This document shows positions 27,356-36,714 of a DNA stretch of 64,000 nucleotides, piece by piece. Both the position numbers and the translations under genes were made by a program. Source of the DNA: Mariprofundaceae bacterium (GTDB taxonomy: Bacteria > Pseudomonadota > Zetaproteobacteria > Mariprofundales > Mariprofundaceae); NCBI GenBank assembly GCA_021772895.1, contig JAJFLC010000015.1, positions 1 to 64,000 on the forward strand, given 5' to 3'. Every line of letters begins with the position of its first letter. Position 1 is the first letter of the stretch. A model generated the notes under the pieces. That model did no database searches and was not told where the DNA came from. It was given only the letters and a program-made list of their open reading frames with translations.

Positions 27356-27718
27356 CTATTTGGTATTTCCAAAAAGATGTTCAAAAGCCAGCAAGTCTGT
27401 CAGACATAAACCCACAGAGGCTTTTGCAACCCCATCACCATCACGCTCCAGCTCACCCACCCAAACAACCTGTCCACTTCCATTCATACTTGAATTCAGT
27501 GCATCTACGGCAGGTAAAGATATTTTCAACTCGATCTTCTGACCAATAGTATAAGAGTCCGGATGTTCAGTGATCAGGCTGGCACCACCGCCGGAGATAT
27601 TGTTTAACTGGCTCTTTTCCGAAAACTCATTGCCATCGAAACCTACCCAGGTCACTTCAACATTGAGTGATACAGCATATCGTTCAAATTCTCGCTGTCC
27701 TTCATTTTCAGACGACAT
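27356..27718 (-). CDS. PilZ-domain protein
   Basis: 120 residues from the ATG at 27718, with GGAGT six bases before it; an upstream ATG adds 5 residues. The PilZ pattern is seen as REFERYAVSLNVEV near the N-terminus (usual RxxxR; here the Arg pair is less clear) and LNNISGGGASLI (usual DxSxxG; Asn replaces Asp). A C-terminal beta-barrel strand GQVVWVGE follows. PilZ proteins bind c-di-GMP; the altered motifs leave binding uncertain. It is immediately upstream of the adenylate cyclase gene, linking the two second messengers at gene level. Confidence 0.8.
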   Translation of the reverse strand: MSSENEGQREFERYAVSLNVEVTWVGFDGNEFSEKSQLNNISGGGASLITEHPDSYTIGQKIELKISLPAVDALNSSMNGSGQVVWVGELERDGDGVAKASVGLCLTDLLAFEHLFGNTK

Positions 27719-27873
27719 ATTGACTCCATGCATTCACCATAGTTCATTGATAAAACAAATGCTTTCTTAGGTATGCAAATATATGAAAGATTAGCAAGAA
27801 TCTCGCCAGATAAAATATTCGGAAAAACTGAGAAATTCGAACCATCGCTGAACTTCAAAAAACGGATGCTGAT

Positions 27874-28761
27874 ATGTATATGCTGCGTCGATGCTCTGTT
27901 TTATGGGGACGCGTAATTTACAACGGTTCGAGAGTGTGCAATGCTATAAATCAGATGCAATATCAAGGCAATGATAAATTCGACAATCCACTTCAGGAAT
28001 GGCTTAACCAGGCATTTTTTAATCTTCAAACCCCCTTGGGAAGAAAAACCAATATGCTGATCATGTTTTTGATTGCGATCAGTGTATTCATATCCATGGC
28101 TGGCACGCTTACCAACATTCCTGGTGATGTAAAAAATGCCATTTATTTTTTTGACAGGATTAGTACAACATGTTTTGCCGTTGAATATTTTCTTCGTATC
28201 TATTCGGCTCATAGCCGTCGTGGATACATGTTCAGCATTTACGGCATCATTGATCTGTTAACCTGGTTACCATTGCTTCTGTTTGGTCAGGTCACCATGG
28301 CTATTCGCCTGCTTCGTGTTCTCAGGCTCTTAAAATTGATCCGTTATCTCAGAGCAATGCGTCTCTTTTTTGCTTCGATGGCAGATATTGTAGACATCGT
28401 TTTTGTGGTGCTTGCAACGATTTGTATCATGGTACTACTGTCTGGAAATCTGATCCATCATATTGAACCGGAAACATTCCCCAACGCCTTTATCGGCTGC
28501 TGGTGGAGTTTGGTAACAATGACGACAGTCGGTTATGGTGATCTTGTTCCTGTCACGGTTTCCGGGAAGCTTGTAGCAAGCGTAACAATGCTGGCTGGCA
28601 TCACCATGTTTGCAGTGTTGACGGGTACGGTCTCCATCAAACTGTCGGAACACCTTAAAAAGAAAAACATATGCAATCATTGTAAAAAGGATACGCCCTT
28701 AGGCGCCAAATTTTGCCATTTGTGCGGCACGGAACAGTTCATTGGAAAAAAGACGGACTAA
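27874..28761 (+). CDS. voltage-gated-type potassium channel with C-terminal zinc ribbon
   Basis: 295 residues. Six membrane helices including an S4-like segment with regularly spaced Arg/Lys (MAIRLLRVLRLLKLIRYLR, about 142-160) and the selectivity filter TVGYGD at 218-223. After the last helix comes a short zinc ribbon with CX2C pairs at Cys267/Cys270 and Cys281/Cys284 instead of the usual RCK domain. The true start is uncertain: the ATG at 27874 or one at 27955 (MQYQGNDKF), neither with a strong ribosome site. It is divergent from the PilZ-cyclase operon. A role in potassium flux is likely; voltage gating is inferred from S4. Confidence 0.9.
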   Translation: MYMLRRCSVLWGRVIYNGSRVCNAINQMQYQGNDKFDNPLQEWLNQAFFNLQTPLGRKTNMLIMFLIAISVFISMAGTLTNIPGDVKNAIYFFDRISTTCFAVEYFLRIYSAHSRRGYMFSIYGIIDLLTWLPLLLFGQVTMAIRLLRVLRLLKLIRYLRAMRLFFASMADIVDIVFVVLATICIMVLLSGNLIHHIEPETFPNAFIGCWWSLVTMTTVGYGDLVPVTVSGKLVASVTMLAGITMFAVLTGTVSIKLSEHLKKKNICNHCKKDTPLGAKFCHLCGTEQFIGKKTD

Positions 28762-28776
28762 TCGGTTTGAAACTTA

Positions 28777-29397
28777 TCAAGATCGAATGAGTTTCATAAA
28801 CGCATCTCTGGATATCTCCTTAGCTCCCAAAGATTCAAGATGGCCAGTGTGAAACTGACAGTCGATCAGTTTCCACCCCTTCCTGTTTGCCCGCTCAATC
28901 AGTTTGGCCAATGCCATCTTTGAAGCATCGGTTTTTTTGCTAAACATTGATTCGGCAAAAAAGATGTGGTTTTGGAGCACTCCGTACAAGCCACCAATGA
29001 GTTTATCCGCTTCCCATACCTCCACCGAGTGAGCGTGGCCTTGTTTGTGAAGGTTTCTGTATGCATCAATCATCTCAGGCAAAATCCACGTACCTGATTC
29101 CCCTTTCCTCGGAATCTCAGCGCAGGTTCGAATGACGGTTTCGAATGCCTCATTCCATGAAAAGCGGTATTTCTGCTGCTTTAACCTGCGGCTGAGGCGT
29201 TTATTACAATAAAATTCTCGAGGCAACAGAACCATTCTGGGATCAGGTGACCACCAGAGTACCGGGTCACCTGCACTGAACCACGGGAAAATACCCTGAC
29301 GGTAGGCTGTCAGCAGTGTTTCAGCTTTCAGGTTCCCGCCCATTGCCAGTAAACCTTCATCTGTTGCCTCGGAAGGATCAGGAAATACAATGCTCAC
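28777..29397 (-). CDS. aat: leucyl/phenylalanyl-tRNA-protein transferase
   Basis: 206 residues. Recognised by the N-terminal FPDPSEATDEGLLAMGGNL, YRQGIFPWF, WWSPDPRMVL and the C-terminal LIDCQFHTGHLESLGA. It adds Leu or Phe from tRNA to proteins with N-terminal Lys or Arg, marking them for ClpS/ClpAP. The start overlaps the glycerate kinase stop by 4 bases. No clpS/clpA genes are in the window. Confidence 0.97.
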   Translation of the reverse strand: MSIVFPDPSEATDEGLLAMGGNLKAETLLTAYRQGIFPWFSAGDPVLWWSPDPRMVLLPREFYCNKRLSRRLKQQKYRFSWNEAFETVIRTCAEIPRKGESGTWILPEMIDAYRNLHKQGHAHSVEVWEADKLIGGLYGVLQNHIFFAESMFSKKTDASKMALAKLIERANRKGWKLIDCQFHTGHLESLGAKEISRDAFMKLIRS

Positions 29398-30491
29398 AGG
29401 CCTATCCTTTCGACATTGTTTTGTTTAAGACACATTCTTTCAGCCAGACGGCTGGCTGCCTGAATCAACAATATTTCAGCCTGTTGCATGGCCGCTTCAC
29501 GAGACATCAAATCCGGTGCGGCAGCCATCATCAGCTCAAAACAGGATTCAAGATCAGGGTACGCTTCTTTTTCAATACAACCGGATAGCAGAGCAGCCTT
29601 GATACCTGACTCTTTTGCCAGCAGCGCAACCCTGCAAGGTAGTTTTCCTTTCATCGTCTGTGCATCCGAACGCCCTTCCCCCGTAACGATCCAGTCAGCA
29701 CCCATGAGTTGATCCTTCAGACCCGAGACATGGATTGCATAATCCGCGCCGGAGATTGCCTCACCACCGAGCAACATCAGAGCATAAGCCAAACCACCTG
29801 CCGCACCGCTTCCATTTTTTAAACTCGGATCAGAGTCAAATGCATCGCTACACATATTTGAAAACCCGGCGATTGCATGATCAACCCGCCCCAACTCCGA
29901 TGTTTCAAGGCCCTTTTGAGGCCCGTAGAGCCTCGTAGCGCCCTCTTTTCCACACAAAGGTGACATCACATCAGCAAGGATTGTAAAACTGCATTGAGAG
30001 AGGCGGGCATCCATATTTGAGATATCGATTTGATGCAGCTTTAAAAGCCCTGTTAAGGTGGGTTCAACTTCCAGACCATCATGATCCACTGCCTTCAACC
30101 CAAGCTTCATCAACATGCCAAGCCCGGCATCATTGGTGGCAGAACCACCCAGTGCAATTAAAAAACGTCGTTTTCCATCATCCATTGCGTGTAGAATCGC
30201 TTCACCCATCGCTGAACTTCCACGCTGCCAGACCTGTTTTGAATTCATTTCAGATACATTCATGCCAATGAGTTCTGCCGACTCAATCAGCACCTGATCA
30301 TCCTCAAGGGTATGATTGAGAATGGTTTTTGTCCCCTCCCCACCATCAGCCAAAGGGCAAAGAATCACTGCGGCATCAGGAAGAATATTCAGAATTCCTT
30401 TTGCAATCGCTTTGGATGCCTGTTCAGCGGTCAAAGAGTCCTTAAATGCATCCGGCGCGATAACAACCCTGGATATCTCTGCTGCTGTCAT
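29394..30491 (-). CDS. glycerate 2-kinase (GarK/GlxK family)
   Basis: 365 residues. N-terminal VVIAPDAFKDSLTAEQASKAI and CPLADGGEGT, then LIALGGSATNDAGLGML, SGAAGGLAYAL and TGEGRSDAQTMKGK are characteristic of type I glycerate kinases. It phosphorylates D-glycerate to 2-phosphoglycerate, feeding lower glycolysis; it would match a phosphoglycolate phosphatase in a photorespiration-like salvage route, though gph is far away. It is translationally coupled to aat; the 40-base gap from the helicase gene suggests one transcript. Confidence 0.95.
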   Translation of the reverse strand: MTAAEISRVVIAPDAFKDSLTAEQASKAIAKGILNILPDAAVILCPLADGGEGTKTILNHTLEDDQVLIESAELIGMNVSEMNSKQVWQRGSSAMGEAILHAMDDGKRRFLIALGGSATNDAGLGMLMKLGLKAVDHDGLEVEPTLTGLLKLHQIDISNMDARLSQCSFTILADVMSPLCGKEGATRLYGPQKGLETSELGRVDHAIAGFSNMCSDAFDSDPSLKNGSGAAGGLAYALMLLGGEAISGADYAIHVSGLKDQLMGADWIVTGEGRSDAQTMKGKLPCRVALLAKESGIKAALLSGCIEKEAYPDLESCFELMMAAAPDLMSREAAMQQAEILLIQAASRLAERMCLKQNNVERIGL

Positions 30492-30531
30492 ACCTTAGCT
30501 CTGTAGCAGGAGATCAGGAACAACGCTTGTA

Positions 30532-32394
30532 TCACCCCTGCTCCTCAAAAAACCAGCGAACCTCGGCCAGATCGTCTCGAATCGGCGCTGGAGGCAAATT
30601 TTTCACCACCTCCCTGCCATAAAACTTCTGATAAAGCCGTGAATCAAGAATCGCCATCACACCACGATCTTCGTTGTTTCTGATCAATCGCCCGACCCCC
30701 TGCCGAAGTACCGCAATCGCTTCGGGCAATTGAATATCTTTAAATCCATTGCCACCATCCTCTTCACATGCTTTTACACGTGCCTGAAGCAGAGGATCAT
30801 TGGGCGGTGCAAATGGCATCTTATCAATAATCACCAGTGAAAGACTCTCACCGGGTACATCAACACCCTCCCAAAAGCTTCGAGTACCACATAAAATTGA
30901 GCTCGTATCCTCTCGAAATTGTTCAAGAATTGAATCTCGACTTCCGCTCTTCCCCTGAATCAACACATGATAAGGAACGCGCTCAGCCAGCTCGGATGAA
31001 ATTCGGTTCAACATCGAATATGAGGTGAACAATACAAATGCCCTGCCTCGGGATGCGCGCACCAGTGTTTCGATTTCATCGAGCAGATGTTCCTGACCAC
31101 GCTCACTGCGTGTATCAATCAAATGCCTTGGCAGATAGGTCATTGCCTGAGTTTTATAATCAAAGGGTGATGGGTGAAATGATTCCTCAGCCGTTTCAAG
31201 CCCCAGGCGGTTACGCGCATAATCAAATGAATCGGATACCCTCAATGTCGCAGAGAGCAATACAAAACTGGCCTCTCTACCCCAAAGATGTTCATTGAAA
31301 ACCGGTCCCGTCTCAACAGGTGCGACCACATGCCGTTTATGCTCACCTTCACCTTCCACCCAGGCAACAAAACCTTCCGAAGGTTTTTCTATTGCCCGCA
31401 TCTCCTGTGCGATCAATTCAGCACGCTCAGCTAACTTGGCAAGCTCTTCGTTTCGTTCCACACGGCTGCCAGCCATATCCATCAAAGGAGCCCACGCAGC
31501 TTGCAGCACTTTGATATCACTGTTTGGCCATGCATCAAGTGTCACACGCCCAGCTTCGATAATCTCCTTTTTCAACACAGTTTCATCAGCCAGCTCATCC
31601 AATGCTGCCTGCATGTCGTTGAGCCATTGGATCAACTTCATGCGGGTTAACTGAATACCAAAGTGCTGACACGCCAAATCTGCCAAACTATGTGCCTCAT
31701 CAAGCACATAGGCATCAAATACGGGTAAAATTTCTCCAAAATCGCCAGATTTCAATGCAGCATCAGCCAGCAGCAATGCATGATTCGAAATGACAACATC
31801 GGCTTCCTGTGCTTTTTGACGTGCTTTCATTAACGGGCATTGATTAAACTCTGCACATTTATTGCCCGTACACTGATCAGCCGTCGCAGTGACCATCACC
31901 CCGATACCTTTTTCAAACGCATCAAATGGAAGTGCTGACAAATCACCATCGGGACTTTCTTTGGCCCATGCCTGAACCTTCAGCAATGATTTTTTAGCCC
32001 ACATTTCAATTTGATGATTTGTGGTAAAGCTTTTCAACCGGTGCGGACATAGATAGTTACTGCGTCCTTTGAGCAACGCAATACGCCTGCGAACTCCCAT
32101 CGCAGCCTGCACAGCCGGAATATCACGATGCATAAGTTGATCCTGCAACGCTTTGGTATGTGTCGATATGAGAATTTTTTCAGAAGATCTTAATGCTGGA
32201 ATCAGATAAGCAAGTGTTTTACCCGTGCCCGTCTCTGCCTCAGCCAGCAAAACCTTGGCTTGAGAAAAATTATCTGCGATCTCTTCAGCCAGTTTGACCT
32301 GTTCATCACGATAAACATAACCTGCAAGGCCTGTTGCAAGTGGACTTTCCGGCTGAAAATCATTTACAACCTGTTCAGAAAACGATGGCGACAT
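30532..32394 (-). CDS. XPD-type iron-sulphur helicase, YoaA/DinG family
   Basis: 620 residues. Walker A AETGTGKT, DEAH box (VLDEAHSL), C-terminal motifs GTRSFWEGVDVPGESL and RQGVGRLIRN. Between motifs Ia and II lies the 4Fe-4S cluster segment, with Cys in YLCPHRL and in QCTGNKCAEFNQC. These 5'-3' helicases resolve R-loops, forked or G-quadruplex structures; YoaA also works with the replisome chi subunit. The length is closer to YoaA than to the longer DinG. It lies between the Opp-like ATPase genes and garK, all on the minus strand with gaps of 16 and 40 bases. Confidence 0.93.
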   Translation of the reverse strand: MSPSFSEQVVNDFQPESPLATGLAGYVYRDEQVKLAEEIADNFSQAKVLLAEAETGTGKTLAYLIPALRSSEKILISTHTKALQDQLMHRDIPAVQAAMGVRRRIALLKGRSNYLCPHRLKSFTTNHQIEMWAKKSLLKVQAWAKESPDGDLSALPFDAFEKGIGVMVTATADQCTGNKCAEFNQCPLMKARQKAQEADVVISNHALLLADAALKSGDFGEILPVFDAYVLDEAHSLADLACQHFGIQLTRMKLIQWLNDMQAALDELADETVLKKEIIEAGRVTLDAWPNSDIKVLQAAWAPLMDMAGSRVERNEELAKLAERAELIAQEMRAIEKPSEGFVAWVEGEGEHKRHVVAPVETGPVFNEHLWGREASFVLLSATLRVSDSFDYARNRLGLETAEESFHPSPFDYKTQAMTYLPRHLIDTRSERGQEHLLDEIETLVRASRGRAFVLFTSYSMLNRISSELAERVPYHVLIQGKSGSRDSILEQFREDTSSILCGTRSFWEGVDVPGESLSLVIIDKMPFAPPNDPLLQARVKACEEDGGNGFKDIQLPEAIAVLRQGVGRLIRNNEDRGVMAILDSRLYQKFYGREVVKNLPPAPIRDDLAEVRWFFEEQG

Positions 32395-32410
32395 AAAACG
32401 TTATCAGTGA

Positions 32411-33370
32411 TTAATCAGTGATCGGGTGTAAACAATGATAGCTATGCTCAGGATCATCAGACTGATCCAGACCATCAAAATCTGCACAGTCATCCTGTAC
32501 ATTTGAACAGCGCAGACGAAACGCACAACCTGTATCTGCAATGCCTTCACTCACTTCAGCAATTTCATCTTTCCCCGTTCGCTCATGTGGATAATCGATA
32601 GGCCGCGCGGCAAGTAACATCTTCGTATAAGGATGTTTTGGTGATTCAAATACGTCAGTGACAGTTCCTTGCTCCACCACACGCCCGGCAAACATCACAA
32701 GCACCCTGTCGGCAATATGCTGAACCACAGAGAGATCATGAGAAATAAATAGATACGAAAGGTTTTGTTGCGTTTGAATCTCTTTGAGCAGGTTCAGAAT
32801 CTGTGCCTGAACCGATACATCCAACGCAGATACAGGCTCATCCAGTACCAGTATTTTAGGTTTCACAATCAAAGCCCGTGCGATACCAATACGTTGCCGT
32901 TGTCCACCCGAAAACTGGTGCGGGTAGCGATCAAGTGCTTCTTCATCCATGCCACACTGTTGCAGTGTCTGTGCAACCCTGACACGGCGCTCAGCCTTGC
33001 TTAATTTCGGTTGATGGACACGCAAACCCTCACCCACGGTCTCAACAATTTTCATGCGGGGATTCAAACTGGCAAACGGATCCTGAAATACCATCTGGAT
33101 ATGTTTTCGTAACATGCGCAAGCGTTTGCCACGAACATGACTTATCTCTTTCCCCAACAGATGAATGCTTCCTTCATCCGCTGCAATCAAACGCATCACC
33201 ATGCGTGCAGTGGTAGACTTTCCGCTGCCTGATTCACCCACAATCGCCAGCGTTTCGCCTTCTTTCAAGTCAATCGATACGTTATCAACCGCTTTAAGTG
33301 CAGCTCCACCACCCCAAAGCCCCCCACGGCGAAAGTTTTTGCTCAGAGATTCAGCTTTGAGTACCGTCAT
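32411..33370 (-). CDS. peptide/nickel ABC transporter ATPase (OppF/DppF type)
   Basis: 319 residues. Walker A GESGSGKST, signature FSGGQRQRIGIARAL, Walker B ILVLDEPVSALDVS, and the C-terminal oligopeptide-transporter extension with a Cys cluster (CAFRLRCSNVQDDC). It pairs with the OppD-like protein to drive an Opp/Dpp-type importer. It overlaps the oppD-like gene by 4 bases. The only matching permeases in the window are at 2250-4069. Confidence 0.94.
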   Translation of the reverse strand: MTVLKAESLSKNFRRGGLWGGGAALKAVDNVSIDLKEGETLAIVGESGSGKSTTARMVMRLIAADEGSIHLLGKEISHVRGKRLRMLRKHIQMVFQDPFASLNPRMKIVETVGEGLRVHQPKLSKAERRVRVAQTLQQCGMDEEALDRYPHQFSGGQRQRIGIARALIVKPKILVLDEPVSALDVSVQAQILNLLKEIQTQQNLSYLFISHDLSVVQHIADRVLVMFAGRVVEQGTVTDVFESPKHPYTKMLLAARPIDYPHERTGKDEIAEVSEGIADTGCAFRLRCSNVQDDCADFDGLDQSDDPEHSYHCLHPITD

Positions 33371-34383
33371 ACTGTAGCCTCATCAGAGACTGACGGTTTA
33401 GGTGACGCCACATCGACATGTACACACCGTGCCTGATGCCCCTCATCTGACCATGCGTTTAACGACACACTTTCCTGGCACATCATATCTGCAAGCGGGC
33501 AGCGTTCGGCAAAATGACAACCTGTTGGCCAGTTTCCCGGTGATGGAACCTGACCTGTAATCACCGGTAATGCCGCACCCGGTTTATTTACCTCTGGCCT
33601 GCATCCCATCAATGCACGGGTGTAAGGATGGGTTGGCTGATCAAATATCTGTTCAACGGTTCCCGATTCAACCACCTGGCCAGCATACATCACGGCCACA
33701 TCATCTGCGAGCTCAGCCACCAAGCCAAAATCATGCGTCACAAGTAACATACTCAGGTTTTTCTGTTGTTGTAGACTTCGAAGTAACTGGATAATTCGTT
33801 TTTGCACGGATACATCCAGTGCGGTGGTTGGTTCATCTGCAATGATATACTCAGGGTTAGCCGCCATCGCCATCGCGATCAATACACGCTGACGCATGCC
33901 GCCTGAAAGCGTATCAGGATATTGATCCAGCAGACTTTCGGCATCTTGCATGCCAACATCCTGAAGCAATTGAATGACACGTTTTTGCACATCATCTTTG
34001 TTCATTTTCAGATGTAAGTTGATCACTTCGGTAATCTGGCTACCAATCGAGAAGACAGGGTTCAGAGCTGTCATAGGCTCCTGAAACACCATTGATACCC
34101 GTCCCCCACGAACTTTTCGCAACTCATTTTCAGGCATGGAAAAGAGACTTTGATCATCAAGCAGAATATCCCCATCGCTACGAAGTACGCCCTGATACTC
34201 ACCAAGCCTTAACATCGCCTGAGCCGTGATGGATTTTCCACAGCCTGATTCGCCTACAAGGCCCAATACACGGCCCGGTTCAAGTGTCAAAGAGATGCGA
34301 TCAACAGCCATAACCTGTTTGCCTTTAATCGGAACTGTTAATGATAAATCCTGCACATGTAGCATGGCGGGAGTGTGACGCAT
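33367..34383 (-). CDS. peptide/nickel ABC transporter ATPase (OppD/DppD type)
   Basis: 338 residues. Walker A GESGCGKS, signature LSGGMRQRVLIAMA, Walker B YIIADEPTTALDV, and the C-terminal extension with Cys in GCHFAERCPLADMMC. First gene of the minus-strand run oppD-oppF-yoaA-garK-aat. OppD/OppF form a heterodimer below the membrane. No substrate-binding protein or permease lies next to them. Confidence 0.94.
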   Translation of the reverse strand: MRHTPAMLHVQDLSLTVPIKGKQVMAVDRISLTLEPGRVLGLVGESGCGKSITAQAMLRLGEYQGVLRSDGDILLDDQSLFSMPENELRKVRGGRVSMVFQEPMTALNPVFSIGSQITEVINLHLKMNKDDVQKRVIQLLQDVGMQDAESLLDQYPDTLSGGMRQRVLIAMAMAANPEYIIADEPTTALDVSVQKRIIQLLRSLQQQKNLSMLLVTHDFGLVAELADDVAVMYAGQVVESGTVEQIFDQPTHPYTRALMGCRPEVNKPGAALPVITGQVPSPGNWPTGCHFAERCPLADMMCQESVSLNAWSDEGHQARCVHVDVASPKPSVSDEATV

Positions 34384-34439
34384 GCAGAGTCCGCTTTCCA
34401 GCGCTTATCAGTATTTCCTTTAGGCTAATTGAACAAGGG

Positions 34440-34769
34440 TCATTCAAGAACCTTACGGATCAGTGATTTGGCAACAAGAATTTCATGCAATTGTTCATCG
34501 CTGGGCAGTATATCAGCAAGCTTTGTCAATGTTTCACGCATCACAACATCACCATCAATAGTGCTATTTGCTGTTTGCCGAAGTACGGATGATACGATCT
34601 CCGAGACTTTTCTGATATTTCTTTCGAATTGAATTTTTTCAAGCGTTTCACGCAGCAATGCATGCTCTTCGATCACTCGGCGAATCGCCTCGGTATATTC
34701 TTTATCTGCATCATTTTTACATCGTGTTTCAAGAAACAAAACTGATTCTGCCAAACGTCTTGCAATCAT
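34440..34769 (-). CDS. small helical protein, unknown function
   Basis: 109 residues, almost entirely helical and charged, with no membrane helix, signal or motif I recognise. The pattern (IRRVIEEHALLRETLEKIQFERNIRKVSEIV, broken into several helices) suggests a cytoplasmic helical bundle. Start ATG has GGAGAG just upstream (in the reverse orientation). It stands alone, 56 bases upstream of the oppD-like gene on the same strand, so it could share a transcript. Base composition is like its neighbours. Confidence 0.6.
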   Translation of the reverse strand: MIARRLAESVLFLETRCKNDADKEYTEAIRRVIEEHALLRETLEKIQFERNIRKVSEIVSSVLRQTANSTIDGDVVMRETLTKLADILPSDEQLHEILVAKSLIRKVLE

Positions 34770-34899
34770 GGTCTCTCCTAAAGCGGATCATCATCCAAAC
34801 TCACTGGAGTATACGTGACAGACTCACTGTTTCAGGAATCCAGATCACACATATCAATCTATTAAATTAAAAATAAAAATGAAGTCAAAAAATAACAAC

Positions 34900-35466
34900 T
34901 CATGCAAGAATCAATTCATTTTCATCTGTATGTTCAAAAATTTTACCGTAGATATCCACAATGGTCGTTTGTGAATAAGATAGTTTTTCATTTTCGACTG
35001 TTATTTTTTGATAAAACTCAGTGGTTCGTGCTTTTTCCTGCATGAAAGGTGACTGAATTATTTTCCAATCATGATCATCGACATGGGCTTTGACTTCTAT
35101 AATCACATGATTCTCTATATCTTTTTGTCTACGGTATCCTCCACCCGCAAGCAGGCAAACCCCACGAGGTATCACCAGAGAGTGCATCACAACGTCCTCT
35201 CTTGGATCCCACATCCAGTAGCCCGTTTGATCATGAAATACTTCATCATTTGATTTGCGTTGAACGATTTGACGATAATGCAAAATCGATAAAACCTGTG
35301 ACTCCGCATTGGTCACATCACCAACGGCTGTGTAGGTGATCGTTTCATAATAAGGATTATTCTCTATGCCATCCGGATCTGGGGCCACATCAACGCCTTG
35401 TGCACCCTTCCAGACACCAATTAATCCTTTTAATGGGCCGTAATCCACCGTTTCTTTCGCGCTCAT
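34900..35466 (-). CDS. nitrobindin-like haem-binding beta-barrel (FABP-like) protein
   Basis: 188 residues. The opening GPLKGLIGVWKGAQG and the DQTGYWMWDPREDVVMHSLVIPRGVCLLAGG segment fit the nitrobindin/THAP4-C-like haem-binding beta-barrel family, in which strands form a ten-stranded barrel. Some members bind ferric haem through a C-terminal His and handle NO; here I cannot identify the haem ligand with certainty. Cytoplasmic, no signal peptide. It is divergent from the LapG-like gene across a 249-base A+T-rich spacer with no clear elements. Confidence 0.7.
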   Translation of the reverse strand: MSAKETVDYGPLKGLIGVWKGAQGVDVAPDPDGIENNPYYETITYTAVGDVTNAESQVLSILHYRQIVQRKSNDEVFHDQTGYWMWDPREDVVMHSLVIPRGVCLLAGGGYRRQKDIENHVIIEVKAHVDDHDWKIIQSPFMQEKARTTEFYQKITVENEKLSYSQTTIVDIYGKIFEHTDENELILA

Positions 35467-35715
35467 ATTTTATCCCCTCAATCATTTAATACGATAAAGT
35501 CTAAGTAATTGTTTTCTTACTCTGCGATATAAAAACAAGTATAGCTCAAATATTTTAAATCGGTGGATCAATGCTGTTATAAAGGAGTGTGCATTTGTAC
35601 CAGAAAATGTTGGCGATATACGATAACCCAAGATTGAAAACCTCACAAATACCACACTAAAATCCGGGCTTAATCCGCATCAAAATATTGCGATAAATAA
35701 TATTGATGCTGGACT

Positions 35716-36381
35716 ATGTATAACATAAATAGACATATAATAATTATTATCATGTTGGGAATCGGAATTTCCATCGCTGATGGCCTAAGATCCTCATCAC
35801 TCTTTTTAATTCACGCAGAATCGCAATATGACATGCAAGCTAAAAACCGTTTGCTTAGTTGGAAAAACTTAATTCAAGATAACATGGAAGAGAATGAGTG
35901 GCATAAAATCAACGCCGTAAACACTTTTTTTAATCAAATACGTTTTGTATCTGATGAAAGACACTGGAATAGAAAAGATTACTGGGCAACACCTATTGAG
36001 TTTTTAACAACTTATGGAGGTGATTGTGAAGATTTCGCTATCGCTAAATATTTTACGTTACTTGAACTTGGAGTTTCTGATAAAAAGCTGCGTATTACCT
36101 ATGTCAAAGCAATTCAATTTAATCAAGCGCATATGGTGCTCGCTTATTACGAAGAAGATCAAAATGAACCATTTATTCTCGACAATCTGAATAAAAAAAT
36201 ACACCCCTCATCATCGCGTAACGATCTTTTGCCCGTGTATAGTTTTAATCGTGAGAGCCTGTGGTTTGCAAAGAAAGAAGGCCACAACCAACGTATTCAA
36301 GGTGGTTCAAAACAAATTAATTTATGGCGTGATCTGAATATACGTATGAATATTGAGAAATACTCTAGATGGTCTCACTAG
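35716..36381 (+). CDS. LapG-like transglutaminase-type cysteine protease
   Basis: 221 residues with an N-terminal signal or anchor helix (7-21). The catalytic triad of the bacterial transglutaminase-like cysteine proteinase family is visible: Cys104 (GGDCEDFA), His139 (AHMVLAY) and Asp156 (ILDNL), with spacings of 35 and 17 residues, the same as in characterised LapG proteins (from memory). LapG cuts the N-terminus of large LapA-type adhesins and is held by LapD when c-di-GMP is high. No lapD or lapA is adjacent, so the substrate and controller are elsewhere. Gene is A+T-rich and single. Confidence 0.85.
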   Translation: MYNINRHIIIIIMLGIGISIADGLRSSSLFLIHAESQYDMQAKNRLLSWKNLIQDNMEENEWHKINAVNTFFNQIRFVSDERHWNRKDYWATPIEFLTTYGGDCEDFAIAKYFTLLELGVSDKKLRITYVKAIQFNQAHMVLAYYEEDQNEPFILDNLNKKIHPSSSRNDLLPVYSFNRESLWFAKKEGHNQRIQGGSKQINLWRDLNIRMNIEKYSRWSH

Positions 36382-36714
36382 CTAACCTCAATTAAAAAAT
36401 CAGAATCAAGGGGCAGTCTGGGCTTTCCCCGGTTTCATTGGACATGAATTCTGTCTATTCCTCCTCGGCATTTCCGGGAAGGCAGAAACCTAAGTCTTTA
36501 CAATGTCTTAATGGATATCTGACCAAGCTATAAAGGTACTTGTTTGCATCCCCTGTGCCTGACTTTAAGCAATCGTCAAATAAGCTGGATGCAGTGATTG
36601 ATAAACAATCGGATCAAAAAGACAAACATCTGTAAAATGAATAACTTTCTATTAAATAGAACGCTGTTAAGATGCGCGGCCATTTTACAGGTCCTTATGA
36701 CCCTGAGGTATTAC
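36382..36714. other. spacer between LapG-like gene and typA
   Basis: A 333-base gap. A stretch near 36412-36495 carries CTTTCCCCGG and CCGGGAAGG, which can pair with a bulge, and a GACA...TGTC inner pair around GAATTC. This could be a structured transcript end or a fragment of an insertion sequence end, but no transposase coding is present. The last 130 bases should contain the typA promoter. An in-frame extension of typA (from 36598) has no family likeness. Confidence 0.3.

Noticed and set aside
36412-36495. Insertion-sequence end upstream of typA
   Set aside because: Only a vague resemblance to IS ends and an imperfect stem; no transposase remnant and no target duplication.
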